Shown: one piece after another, positions 1 through 7,948 of the stretch
How the letters are laid out: the number at the start of each line of letters is the position of its first letter
How positions within the stretch are numbered: position 1 is the first letter of the stretch
NCBI RefSeq assembly: GCF_012927745.1
Contig: NZ_JABBKX010000017.1
Span: 1 to 41,457, forward strand
Reading direction: 5' to 3'
DNA: 41,457 nucleotides
From: Neoroseomonas marina
GTDB lineage: Bacteria > Pseudomonadota > Alphaproteobacteria > Acetobacterales > Acetobacteraceae
Notes under the pieces: generated by a model
What the model was told of the DNA's origin: nothing
Database searches by the model: none
What the model saw: the letters and a program-made list of their open reading frames with translations, nothing else
Made by a program: the position numbers and the translations under genes

Positions 1-115
1 CTGCTGGCCTCCTGCCCAGCCAGCAGCTTGAATCACATCAGACGCCCGTGCCGGAATCCCCCACGACTCAAAAAGATGCGATCATGCTCTAATGGCTGCA
101 CACGGCAAAGGCGAC

Positions 116-134
116 GGTCCTCGAAGCGAGGACC
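116..134 (-). terminator. Stem-loop just after the LacI-type gene
   Basis: GGTCCTCG and CGAGGACC form a perfect 8-bp stem around a 3-nt loop, four bases past the stop of the minus-strand regulator gene. The T-run expected of a strong intrinsic terminator is short and delayed, so termination is likely but not certain. A second 8-bp inverted repeat (CTGCTGGC / GCCAGCAG, positions 1-26) sits at the window edge. Nothing else is visible in positions 1-137. Confidence 0.45.
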
Positions 135-137
135 TGA

Positions 138-1154
138 TCAGATGCTGCCGCGGATGATGACCTCGAAGCCGACGTCGATGCGTGGTGCGGGTATGCCGCC
201 CTCGGCACGCTCGACGATCAGGTGTGCGGCGGCGCGCCCGATCTCGTAGCCGCGCGTACGCACCGTCGTCAGACCTGGTACGACTTCGGCGGCGATCTCG
301 AAGTCGCCATACCCGGCAACGGCGAAATCCCGCGGCACGACAAGACCCTGGCGCTGGCATTCGAACAAGGCGCCGACAGCGAAGATGTCGGTCACGCAGA
401 ACAGCGCGTCCAGCCGGGGTTCCTGCGCGCGAAGCACCGCCATCGCGAGGCGTCCACCGGCAAAGCCGGCTGTCTCCTCGGCGTAGAACAGCAGATCGTC
501 GCGCAGCCCAGCCTCGCGCAGCGCCGCCTGGAAGCCCCGCTGGCGCTCCAGGAAGCGGCTGCGCTCGGCCGGCGCGTAGCCCGCGAAGCCAATATGGCGG
601 TAGCCGCGGGAGACCAGCAGACGTCCCATGGCCTGCGCCGCTTCGTTCAGGTCGAAGCCGACGGCCATGTCGAGGATGGGGCCGCTCAGGATCCAGGTCT
701 CGACGAGCGGGACACCCGACTGCCGCAGCAGGCGGATGGTATCCGGATGGTGCTCGTTGCCGGTGAGGATGATGCCGTCCGGCCGCCGGCCGAGAACGGA
801 TTCGATGGCTTGGCGCTCGCGTTCCGCCGTGTCGGCCACGGCGAGCAGAAGCTGGTAGCCCTGCTCGGCAAGCTGGTCACTCAGGCCCTGGACGGTGCGT
901 GCGAAGCTCGAATTGCGGATGGACGGCACCAGCGCGGCGACCATCCTGCTGCGCCCTGAGGCGAGGGTCCCCGCGACACCGTTGGGCACATAGCCCAGGC
1001 GGCGTGCTGCGGTGAGGATGCGCTCGCGCGTTTCCGGCTGAACGATTTCGGGACGCTTGAAGGCGTTGGAGACGCTCATGGGGGACACGCCGGCCTCGCG
1101 CGCGACGTCGCTCATGCGGATGGTGCGTCGGGTCTGGCCGGGGCCGTGGGTCAT
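138..1154 (-). CDS. LacI-family transcriptional regulator
   Basis: This 338-aa protein has the normal LacI/GalR length. An N-terminal helix-turn-helix lies at about residues 14-33 (MSDVAREAGVSPMSVSNAF), followed by the hinge (RRLGYVPN) and a periplasmic-binding-protein-like effector domain that starts with the usual ASGRSRMVAALVP stretch. Family members repress nearby genes until a small ligand, often a sugar or organic acid, binds the C-terminal domain. The gene is divergent from a DUF1028 gene and a Bug binding protein, with a palindromic operator and promoter between them, so it most likely controls those two genes. I kept the start at 1154; a start at MSDV (1115) would also keep the HTH. 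The ligand cannot be inferred. Confidence 0.93.
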   Translation of the reverse strand: MTHGPGQTRRTIRMSDVAREAGVSPMSVSNAFKRPEIVQPETRERILTAARRLGYVPNGVAGTLASGRSRMVAALVPSIRNSSFARTVQGLSDQLAEQGYQLLLAVADTAERERQAIESVLGRRPDGIILTGNEHHPDTIRLLRQSGVPLVETWILSGPILDMAVGFDLNEAAQAMGRLLVSRGYRHIGFAGYAPAERSRFLERQRGFQAALREAGLRDDLLFYAEETAGFAGGRLAMAVLRAQEPRLDALFCVTDIFAVGALFECQRQGLVVPRDFAVAGYGDFEIAAEVVPGLTTVRTRGYEIGRAAAHLIVERAEGGIPAPRIDVGFEVIIRGSI

Positions 1155-1209
1155 TGGCGGATGCGGTTAGCACGATGCGAAAGACGCGGGCAGGGCTCGC
1201 CTATCCCGC

Positions 1210-1238
1210 TTGATTGTGTCAATTGTAGCGCTACAATT
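1210..1238 (+). promoter_or_regulatory. Promoter with overlapping LacI-type operator
   Basis: An 18-bp perfect palindrome, AATTGTAGCGCTACAATT, occupies 1221-1238. Its core TGTAGCGCTACA has the central CG typical of LacI/GalR-family operators. It overlaps a plausible sigma-70 promoter for the plus-strand DUF1028 gene: -35 TTGATT at 1210-1215, a 16-bp spacer and -10 TACAAT at 1232-1237. An operator over the -10 box is the classical arrangement for repression. The adjacent divergent regulator is the obvious binding protein; that link is inference. Confidence 0.75.
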
Positions 1239-1264
1239 ACGCTGTATCCACCGAAGAGGGCGCA

Positions 1265-1942
1265 ATGACCTTCTCCCTAGCAGCTCAGGATCCGGAATCG
1301 GGGATGTTCGGGATCGTCTCGGCCAGTTCCAGCATCGCCGTGGGCAACCGATGCCCCTGGGCGCGTGCCGGGGTGGGCGCCGTGCTGACGCAGCATCGAA
1401 CCGATACGCGCGCCGGTCCGCTGGGTCTCGACTTCCTCGCCCGCGGCTATGGCGCTCAAGAGACGGTGAATCTCCTCGTCGCCGGCAGCGAGTATCCGGG
1501 GCAGCGGCAATTCGCCGCCCTGGACCGGGACGGGCGGACGGCCTTCTTCAACGGCCCGCAGATCGAATCGATCAATGCAGGCCATGTGGGCAATCGCTGC
1601 GTCTCGGTGGGGAACTTCCTCGCGACCGGCGACGTGCCGAAGGCCATGGTGGACGCCTATGAGGCCGCGCATGGCCAGACCTTCGCCGAACGCCTGCTCG
1701 CCGCGCTCGATGCCGGCATCGCGGAAGGCGGGGAAACCCAGCCGGTGATGGCTGCGTCGCTGCTCATCGTGGACCGCCATTCCTGGCCGCTCGTCGATCT
1801 GCGCGTCGATTTCGAGCCCGATCCCCACCACACGCTGCGCCGCCTGTGGCGGGCCTACGAGCCGCTCGTCGAGCGCTTCGTCACCCAGGTGCTGCGGCCC
1901 TTCGAACTCAAGCCGCTCATCAATTCCGCGCTGACGATCTGA
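1265..1942 (+). CDS. DUF1028 family protein (Ntn-hydrolase-like)
   Basis: The 225-aa protein matches the DUF1028 family in length and pattern: an N-terminal SLAAQDPESGMFGIVSASSS strand, then the VGNRCPWARAGVGAVLTQ segment and a glycine-rich core. The family has an Ntn-hydrolase-like fold, and its members are annotated as putative peptidases or amidohydrolases without firm biochemistry. A GAGGG ribosome site lies 5 bases before the ATG. The gene is the first of a two-gene plus-strand unit with a Bug binding protein 20 bp downstream, under the palindromic operator. The pairing suggests processing of a small peptide-like or amide compound that the binding protein captures; this is inference only. 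Confidence 0.85.
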   Translation: MTFSLAAQDPESGMFGIVSASSSIAVGNRCPWARAGVGAVLTQHRTDTRAGPLGLDFLARGYGAQETVNLLVAGSEYPGQRQFAALDRDGRTAFFNGPQIESINAGHVGNRCVSVGNFLATGDVPKAMVDAYEAAHGQTFAERLLAALDAGIAEGGETQPVMAASLLIVDRHSWPLVDLRVDFEPDPHHTLRRLWRAYEPLVERFVTQVLRPFELKPLINSALTI

Positions 1943-1962
1943 CAAGGATCACGGAGAAGCCG

Positions 1963-2952
1963 ATGACATTCCCGATCGAGGCCAACCGCCGCCTGGCCCT
2001 AGCTGCGCTGCTCGCGCCGCTCGCCCCGGCGGCGCGCGCCCAGGCGCCCGCTTTCCCGACGCGTCCCATCACGCTGGTCGTCTCCTTCCCCGCCGGCGGC
2101 AGCAGCGACGTCACGGCGCGCCTCCTGGCCGAAGGCATGTCCCGCGATCTCGGTCAGCCCGTAGTGGTGGAGAACCGGCCCGGCGGCGCGACAGTGATTG
2201 GCGCCATGGCCGTCGCCCAGGCCGCAAAGGATGGATACACGCTGCTCTTCGCCTCGACCTCGGCGTTGACGACCAATCCGCACCTTTATCAGGACCTGCC
2301 CTACAAGGTGTCGGACTTCCAGCCGGTGTCGCTGGTCGCGGTGGCGCCGTGGATCATCGCGATCTCGCCGACGGTTCCCGCGCGCACCCTGCACGAATTC
2401 GTGGATTATGCGCGGCAGCGGCCGGGGCAGCTCAACTATCATTCCTACGGCCCCGGCACCGGCGCGCATCTGTTTGCCGCGATGGTGCTGGCGGCGACGG
2501 GCATCGAGGCCGAAGCGATCGTCTATCGCGGCGAGGCGCCGGCCCTGACTGCACTCAACACCGGCGAGATCCAGATGATGCCCGCCAATATCAGCGGCGC
2601 CCTGATCGAGCAGCACAAGGCCGGCCGCATCCGCATCGTCGCGGTCGCGGATACGGCGCGCAGCCCGGTGGCGCCAGACGTGCCGACTTTCGCCGAGCAG
2701 GGCTATCAGGGGCTCGACGCCAATTCCTGGTTCGGCGTCGCGGCGCCGTCCGGCACGCCCGCCGCCGTCGTGGCCCGGCTGCAGCGCGCCGTGGCCGCGG
2801 CGCTGGCCATGCCGGACATCCGCAGTCGCATCGAGGCGACTGGATTCACCGCGCGATCCTCAACGCCGGAGGCGCTCGCACAGATGATCGACGAGCATTC
2901 GCGGCTGTGGGGCGGCGTGATTGGGCGGCTCGGGATTCGGCTGCAACTCTGA
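1963..2952 (+). CDS. Bug/TctC-type tripartite tricarboxylate transporter substrate-binding protein
   Basis: A 329-aa periplasmic binding protein of the Bug (TctC) family. It has a signal peptide ending at ARA-QA, the family opening FPTRPITLVVSFPAGGSSDV, the VVVENRPGG strand and the DGYTLLFAS segment. Bug proteins bind carboxylates and other small acids for tripartite (TctABC) transport or for sensing. The start at 1963 is preceded by GGAG; upstream in-frame codons lie inside the previous gene. No TctA or TctB gene is nearby, so it must use a transporter encoded elsewhere or act as a sensor. It is cotranscribed with the DUF1028 gene. Confidence 0.93.
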   Translation: MTFPIEANRRLALAALLAPLAPAARAQAPAFPTRPITLVVSFPAGGSSDVTARLLAEGMSRDLGQPVVVENRPGGATVIGAMAVAQAAKDGYTLLFASTSALTTNPHLYQDLPYKVSDFQPVSLVAVAPWIIAISPTVPARTLHEFVDYARQRPGQLNYHSYGPGTGAHLFAAMVLAATGIEAEAIVYRGEAPALTALNTGEIQMMPANISGALIEQHKAGRIRIVAVADTARSPVAPDVPTFAEQGYQGLDANSWFGVAAPSGTPAAVVARLQRAVAAALAMPDIRSRIEATGFTARSSTPEALAQMIDEHSRLWGGVIGRLGIRLQL

Positions 2953-2966
2953 TCGACGGCGGGTGA

Positions 2967-3267
2967 CGGCATCGCGCTGGCGTTCTGCTGCCCGATGTCG
3001 ACCTGCTGCTCGATCATCCCGCGACGGGGGAGACCGCCTGGGTGCAGGTCAAGACCGGCACGCCGCCAAGCGACCTCGATGACTATCTCGACCGCTACAG
3101 TCGGGATGGTAGCTGCGACCGGTTCTTCTTTGTCTGCCATAGCCCGGCTGGCGCACTGCGAGCGCCTGCCAGAGAGGCCGCGGCGGCATCTGTGGACCGG
3201 CACCGCCCTCGCCAACGCCGCCATCAAGGGCGGGCTGTTCGGCTGGCTGATGGACCGCACCCGGTAG
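2967..3267 (+). pseudogene. Frameshifted fragment of a nuclease-like protein
   Basis: Two frames together make a sensible protein end. Frame one gives a stretch containing VDLLLDHPATGETAWVQVK and DDYLDRYSRDGSCDRFFFVCHSP. The sense then moves to another frame, which continues ARLAHCERL and ends in LWTGTALANAAIKGGLFGWLMDRTR plus a stop near 3267. The E-x-W-V-Q-V-K pattern resembles the core of restriction-endonuclease-fold proteins, but I do not recognise a named family with certainty. The 5' part is missing and a frameshift falls near 3140, so it is a remnant. It lies downstream of a Bug gene and beside the methyltransferase cassette, which fits degraded mobile DNA. The next 109 bases hold nothing I can identify. 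Confidence 0.55.
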
Positions 3268-3376
3268 GCCGCTGCTGCGGGCATGGAGGGCGGGGCGCCG
3301 GATGTGGCGGCCTCGCCTCCGATCGCCTGGCCGGGCCGCCTCAGGGTTGCCGGGACGCCGGCTGGATCCTGGCCTA

Positions 3377-3721
3377 TCAGTCGGTTCCCCGCCAAAGCTT
3401 GTCCTGGTACGCCTTCACGTCTGCCAGCCATTCCTCTTTCGTGCCGGGATAGCCGTGCATGACCAGATAGCCCCCGCCATCGCTGACGGGCTGGTAGCGT
3501 TCCCGGAACTGGTCGAGCAGCCTGACCGCGGCCAGATCGCCGGACATGGCGTTTCGCATCAAGATCCGCAGCAGCAGATCCACCGTCGTCGGGCGAAGCC
3601 GCCGGTCAGCTTCAACGACGGGGTGCCGCTCCTGCGCGATGCGCTGCAGGATGGTCTTGCCGTTCTCCGCCCCCTTCGGCCGGCCGCCCCGCCGGGCGGG
3701 ATCTGCGTTGCGCGCCCTCAT
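3377..3721 (-). CDS. Small hypothetical protein (114 aa) of the methyltransferase-DUF5681 operon
   Basis: A 114-aa basic protein with GGRPKGAENGKTILQRI near its N-terminus and DGGGYLVMHGYPGTKEEWLADVKAYQDKLW near its C-terminus. The start ATG overlaps the stop of the upstream DUF5681 gene as ATGA, so it is translationally coupled. The GRPKG motif resembles the glycine-arginine-rich opening of DUF5681 proteins, and a small terminase-associated or DNA-packaging role is possible from context. I do not assign a function. No terminase gene follows; the next sequence is the degraded nuclease-like fragment on the other strand. Confidence 0.75.
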   Translation of the reverse strand: MRARNADPARRGGRPKGAENGKTILQRIAQERHPVVEADRRLRPTTVDLLLRILMRNAMSGDLAAVRLLDQFRERYQPVSDGGGYLVMHGYPGTKEEWLADVKAYQDKLWRGTD

Positions 3722-4215
3722 CGGCCGAACCAGCGCATGTCGTATTCGCGCTCCCTCTCGTCGCGGGTCCTTTCATACTCGGGCCGAAACCGTGCGATCT
3801 GCCGCTTGGTCCAGGGTGGCCGCCCGTAGTTTTCCAACAAGGTGCCCGCCAGCCTTGGGGGAAGATCATCGGGCAGGTTGACCACGCCGCCCTGCTGAAC
3901 CTTCGGGAGCTCGATGATGTCGTGCTTCTCGAACGCCTTCAGCATATGGGCGATCGAGCGCGTATCGCCCCTCAAGGCCTTCGCGAGGATCCGGCGGTAG
4001 GTGACCTCGAGACGTGACATCATCTGCGGACCGCAGTCGCGCGTCACGGCGACCGGCGCATAGAGCAGCGCCTCCATATCGACCTTCACGGTGCCGCTCT
4101 GCTTGGGGCGGCCGCGGGGATTGCCGGATTGGCCGGGTTTGAAGCGCGTATGGCGCGGCGGCCGGCCGTAGCCGACCGCCTCGTCCTCCGCCGGGGTGGT
4201 GGGGGCCTTGCTCAT
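3718..4215 (-). CDS. DUF5681 domain-containing protein
   Basis: The 165-aa protein carries the DUF5681 signature near residues 14-40: VGYGRPPRHTRFKPGQSGNP then RGRPK. This domain is common in alphaproteobacterial prophages and islands next to methyltransferases, and its biochemical role is unknown. The remainder is helical and charged (RRILAKALRGDTRSIAHMLKAFE). The start at 4215 is fixed by an ATGA overlap with the methyltransferase stop, and its own stop overlaps the next gene's ATG the same way. The three genes therefore form one tightly coupled minus-strand operon. Confidence 0.85.
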   Translation of the reverse strand: MSKAPTTPAEDEAVGYGRPPRHTRFKPGQSGNPRGRPKQSGTVKVDMEALLYAPVAVTRDCGPQMMSRLEVTYRRILAKALRGDTRSIAHMLKAFEKHDIIELPKVQQGGVVNLPDDLPPRLAGTLLENYGRPPWTKRQIARFRPEYERTRDEREREYDMRWFGR

Positions 4216-5570
4216 GCCGCCACGCCCTCGGCCGCCACGGCCTGCGCTGGGGCCGTCAGGGCCTCCGCCTGCCGTACGGCGCTGACCGCCGCGAAGGTTT
4301 GGCCGGTGCCCTCCAGCACCGCCTCCGCGGCGCAGGCGTCCTGCACGCGGCGCAGGATGACATCGCAATAGAGGGGATCGAGCTCGATGCCGTAGCCGCG
4401 CCGGCCGGTCTGTGCCGCCGCCACCAGCGTGGTGCCGGACCCGGCGAAGGCGTCGAGCACAATGCCCTTGCGATGCGAGCAATCGCGGATGGCGTCCGCG
4501 ACCATGGCCACAGGTTTGACAGTGGGGTGCAAGGCGAGATCGTCGCGCTGGCCGCCGAAGCTGTTCACCCCGGCATAGGACCAGACATTGGTGCGGTAGC
4601 GGCCGTGTTTGCCGAGTTCGACATTGTTGATGTGCGGTGCCTTGCCGGCCTTGAACACGAAGACCAGCTCATGCTGGGAGCGGTACAGCGATCCCATGCC
4701 GCCATTGGTCTTGGTCCAGACGCACAGATTCTTGAGCTCGGTATACGCGGCCCGGCCGGCGGTCATGATCTCGCCGATGTGGCGCCAATCCATGCACTGG
4801 AAGTGCAGGGCGCCATCCTTGCTGAACGCGGCGAGGTGGCGGAACACGGTGGTGAGGAAGTCGGTAAAGGCGGCCTCCGTCATCTCTCCGGCGGCCATGG
4901 CGAATTTGCGATGCTTGACCCCGCCGAGGCCGCAGACATGGCCATCGATCGGCACGTCATAGGGCGGGTCGGTGAAGACCATCTGCGCGCGGCGCGTGCC
5001 GAGCAGGCGCTGGTAGGTTTCGGCGATAGTGGCATCGCCACAAATTAGGCGGTGCGGGCCGATGGTCCACACATCGCCGGACTGGGTGATGGCGGGGCCT
5101 GCTGGCATGGCAAGGACCGCGTCGGCCGGATCGGGCTTGCCGGTGTCGGGAACCAGCGACAGCTCCCCGATCAGGACATCGATCTCAGGCAGGCTGAAGC
5201 CGGTGAGCGTGACGTCGAGATCGATGTCGAGGTCGGTGAGGTACTGCAGCTCGAGACCGAGCAGGTGCCGATCCCAGCCGGCCTGCTCGGCGAGGCGGTT
5301 GTCGGCGATGACATAGGCGCGGATCTCGGCCTCGCTCATCGCGGCGAGGCGGATGGTCGGCACGGTGGTCCGGCCGAGCTTGCGGGCGGCCGCCACACGG
5401 CCGTGGCCAGCGATGATGCCATTGGCCTCATCGACCAGGATCGGATTGGTGAAGCCGAAGCGCTGGATGGAGGCGGCGATCTGGGCGATCTGCGCCTTGG
5501 AGTGGGTGCGGGGGTTGGTGGTGCGCGGGGTCAGCGCGTCCACCGGTTGGTCGGTGATGGTGAGGGGCAT
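4212..5570 (-). CDS. DNA methyltransferase with N-terminal ParB domain
   Basis: A 452-aa two-domain protein. Residues 1-95 form a ParB/Spo0J N-terminal nuclease-like domain (NGIIAGHGRVAAARKLG near 50-66). From about 160 there is an N4/N6-type DNA methyltransferase with the catalytic TDPPY at 200-204, HPTVKP at 348-353 and the SAM-binding DAFAGSGTT at 373-381. The order DPPY before FxGxG is that of the beta class. I chose the ATG at 5570 (MPLTITDQP) over one 12 codons upstream because family similarity begins there and that ATG is also kept in the diverged repeat at 21803. No restriction gene is paired with it, so it is probably an orphan phage- or island-type methylase. Its recognition sequence cannot be predicted. 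Confidence 0.9.
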   Translation of the reverse strand: MPLTITDQPVDALTPRTTNPRTHSKAQIAQIAASIQRFGFTNPILVDEANGIIAGHGRVAAARKLGRTTVPTIRLAAMSEAEIRAYVIADNRLAEQAGWDRHLLGLELQYLTDLDIDLDVTLTGFSLPEIDVLIGELSLVPDTGKPDPADAVLAMPAGPAITQSGDVWTIGPHRLICGDATIAETYQRLLGTRRAQMVFTDPPYDVPIDGHVCGLGGVKHRKFAMAAGEMTEAAFTDFLTTVFRHLAAFSKDGALHFQCMDWRHIGEIMTAGRAAYTELKNLCVWTKTNGGMGSLYRSQHELVFVFKAGKAPHINNVELGKHGRYRTNVWSYAGVNSFGGQRDDLALHPTVKPVAMVADAIRDCSHRKGIVLDAFAGSGTTLVAAAQTGRRGYGIELDPLYCDVILRRVQDACAAEAVLEGTGQTFAAVSAVRQAEALTAPAQAVAAEGVAA

Positions 5571-5770
5571 GGGACAGCTCTCAAGGGGCGGAGCTGGCAC
5601 GAACATGTGGGCGCAGCTCCGGATGTGGATCCGAGAACCACGCTGTCCCCCATGGGATTGCGATGGACCTTCTCGAGCGGGGCCGAACCCATGTCCGGCG
5701 GTCCGCCCCTACAGCAGCGTCGCGATGCAGCCCATGCTGCGCGCGCTCAGTCCGCCTCAGGCAGGGCAGA
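5568..5770. repeat. Diverged ~200-bp direct repeat, copy 1
   Basis: This segment aligns end to end with 21803-22001 in the same orientation, at roughly 70% identity by eye, with shared blocks such as GACAGCTCTC, CCCATGGGA, GAGCGGGGCC and CCGCCTCAGGCAGGG. Read on the minus strand it holds the decayed end of an upstream gene (MGCIATLL then a stop), the intergenic leader, and the methyltransferase start codon at its low end. It is therefore the conserved leader of the ParB-methyltransferase unit. Confidence 0.7.
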
Positions 5771-6160
5771 TATAGGGGCACCTCGATAACGGATTCAAGG
5801 CGCCGGAAGGGAGTGAATTACGCAGCATTCCGAATGGCATCGAGCAGCTTCGCGCAACACGTGCCGAAGCGAACCCATCTAGCCCGTCTATGGCCGTGGC
5901 ATCCGGGTCTTCGTCAGCAGGATGCGCACGCACATCCGAGGCACGATCCTTCCGCCGAGGGCCGGATCGAGCGCAGCACCGTACTTCGAACTTGACCTCG
6001 CTCGCGGGCGCGGCACGACGCGGGCCAGTACAGTCGCCGGCTCGAGCGCTGCGGCTTGACCTGCCAGCGCAGCTCCACTGCGTGAGTTGCGCCGTCGCGG
6101 CGACGATCCGTGCCTTGCCGGCGTACGGCAACATCCAACGCCTACCAGGAGCCGAGAGCT
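5771..6160. other. Gene-poor gap between methyltransferase cassette and catabolic block
   Basis: No reading frame here resembles a known protein on either strand. The short frames present lack a ribosome site and have a composition that looks like chance opening in GC-rich DNA. I see no strong hairpin, tRNA or terminal repeat. It may be decayed island DNA at the junction. Confidence 0.5.
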
Positions 6161-7021
6161 TCATGGCGACGGCCACGGCAGGAACGGTGAGAGCCGCTGG
6201 AGGTCCGATGCTGCTCGATGGAGCGATGGCAACAGGCGATCCGTCGCGCCTGTCCGAGTTCCACTGGCCGGTCGAAGGATCTTCAGCGCCGCTACGGCTT
6301 TTCCCTCGCTGTCGTGCACTGCAACGCCGAGATGGACGAAGCGCGGCGTTCCGCTCGCCGTGACTGCATAGCCCATTTGCCTGGTGCGCTCGACCGCAAC
6401 GCGCACCTCGTTCGGTCCGGTAAAGTACCGCCGGTAGGCATCGGTGTTGGCTGCCAGGATCTGCTCCACCTCAGCGTCTGGCATTTCCGAGAGAATGGCC
6501 TGCCCTCCTGCAGCGACACCGATCGGTCGGCGGACGCCCACACCACCAACCCAGCGAGGGGCCGCCGCCTCGCCACCGCGACGTCGCATCGCCTCACTGG
6601 CAGACGGTCGCACTTGATACGACGCGGGCACTGCACGTTGAACGCAGACCACCTCAAGGCCGCTCGGGACCAACAGGTGGGTCGGGTGTCCTGTGCGTTG
6701 CGCGAGGTCCTCCAACACAGGCGCACAGAGGTCGGCGGGATCGGGTCGGACCGCTGCCGCCAGACCGAGTTCGTAGGCCAGCGGTCCAATCCGGTACTCA
6801 TGCGAGGCGGTATGGGTCACCAGCCCCTCAGCCTGGAGGGACTTCAGGATGCGATGGGCGGTCGGCGCCGCCAGCCCGGACCAGGCAACCAGGTCCGAAA
6901 TGCGGGCCCCGCGCGCCCCGCGGGTGGCGATCAGGCGCAGCAGGTCGACGGCACGGCCGATGCTTTGAACGGTATCCCGCGCATGGGGGCGGCCGCCCCT
7001 CGAGGCGGCAGTGGCCGACAT
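6161..7021 (-). CDS. IclR-family transcriptional regulator (first)
   Basis: A 286-aa IclR-type regulator. The N-terminal winged helix spans about residues 20-80 (SIGRAVDLLRLIATRGARGA, then LAAPTAHRILKSLQAEGLV), followed by the effector-binding domain (GHPTHLLVPSGLEVVCVQR). The middle, around residues 140-165, has a low-complexity RRRGGEAAAPRWVGG insertion. IclR proteins sense small acids and control catabolic genes as repressors or activators. The gene is last in a minus-strand run with an enoyl-CoA hydratase, a Bug protein and an acyl-CoA dehydrogenase. Its likely sites are the TTCCGC/GCGGAA palindromes at 10286 and 13510, since no similar site accompanies the other IclR gene. That assignment is inference. 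Confidence 0.92.
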   Translation of the reverse strand: MSATAASRGGRPHARDTVQSIGRAVDLLRLIATRGARGARISDLVAWSGLAAPTAHRILKSLQAEGLVTHTASHEYRIGPLAYELGLAAAVRPDPADLCAPVLEDLAQRTGHPTHLLVPSGLEVVCVQRAVPASYQVRPSASEAMRRRGGEAAAPRWVGGVGVRRPIGVAAGGQAILSEMPDAEVEQILAANTDAYRRYFTGPNEVRVAVERTRQMGYAVTASGTPRFVHLGVAVHDSEGKAVAALKILRPASGTRTGATDRLLPSLHRAASDLQRLSPFLPWPSP

Positions 7022-7114
7022 TGGTTGTCCCTCCCGCCACGTTCCGTGGCTCCGCGAGGCCTTGGTGCCTTGGCGGTTCGCAGCATCGTGCCAGCCAATG
7101 GCCGGTCGCGGTAG

Positions 7115-7924
7115 TCAGCTTGGGCTCGTACCAGCCCGATCGCCACTGAAGTCGGGCTCCTTGCGCTCGAGCATCGCCTTGACGCCAGCCCGGTGGTCGG
7201 CGCCGAGGAAAGTCAGAGTTTCCAGGCCGAGCTGGGCGTCGACGAGCGGCCGCAATGCCTGTTGCACCAGGAGGTTGATGGCGCGCTTGGTGCTGCGAAT
7301 GGCCGCTTGCGAGCCGTTCAGCATCCGCTCCGCGAAGCCGAAGGCTGTGGCATCGAGTTCGTCGGCAGGAACGGCGCGGTTGATCAGGCCCATGGCGGCC
7401 GCGTCCTTTGCCGCAATCGCATCGCCCGTGAGGAGGAACTCCTTGGCACGCGGGAAGCCGATGCTCATCGGCCAGACCAGGGCGCCGCCATCGCCTGCGG
7501 CCAGACCGATCCGAACGTGCGGGTCCGCTATGCGCGCCGTCTCGACCGCGACAATGAAGTCGCAGAGCAGGGCGAGCGTGCAGCCAAGCCCGATCGCCGG
7601 TCCGTTGACGCGCGCGATGACAGGCTTGTCGAGGTCGATCATGCCAAGCACGATCTCCCGCGCTTCCCTCATGGCGGCCACCCAAAGTTCGGGCTGGTCC
7701 AGCCTCGTCCTCATCTCGTTCAGGTCGCCGCCAGCGCAGAAGCTGTCGCCGGCGCCGGTCAGCATCACCACGTCAGTCTCGGGATCCCTCGCGATGTCGC
7801 GAAAGACCATGGACAATTCCCGGTGCATCGCCGCGTTGCTCGCGTTCCGGGGGGGGCGGTCCATCGTGAGCGTGAGCAGGCGCCCCTTCCGCTCGATCCG
7901 CAGCGCCGAATAGGTCTCGTACAT
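7115..7924 (-). CDS. Enoyl-CoA hydratase/isomerase family protein
   Basis: A 269-aa crotonase-fold protein. Oxyanion-hole motif AGDSFCAGGDLNEMR lies near residues 57-71, GPAIGLGCTLALLCDF near 110-125, and DPHVRIGLAAGDGGALVWP follows. In this subgroup the AGDGG stretch stands where mitochondrial hydratase has its second catalytic Glu, so exact chemistry (hydratase, isomerase or other crotonase reaction) is open. It would act on a CoA thioester in the cytoplasm. The gene starts 24 bp after the Bug gene and is followed by the IclR gene, so the three are probably one transcript. Confidence 0.9.
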   Translation of the reverse strand: MYETYSALRIERKGRLLTLTMDRPPRNASNAAMHRELSMVFRDIARDPETDVVMLTGAGDSFCAGGDLNEMRTRLDQPELWVAAMREAREIVLGMIDLDKPVIARVNGPAIGLGCTLALLCDFIVAVETARIADPHVRIGLAAGDGGALVWPMSIGFPRAKEFLLTGDAIAAKDAAAMGLINRAVPADELDATAFGFAERMLNGSQAAIRSTKRAINLLVQQALRPLVDAQLGLETLTFLGADHRAGVKAMLERKEPDFSGDRAGTSPS

Positions 7925-7948
7925 GCCCCGTCTTCGCCTCCTGCCGTG

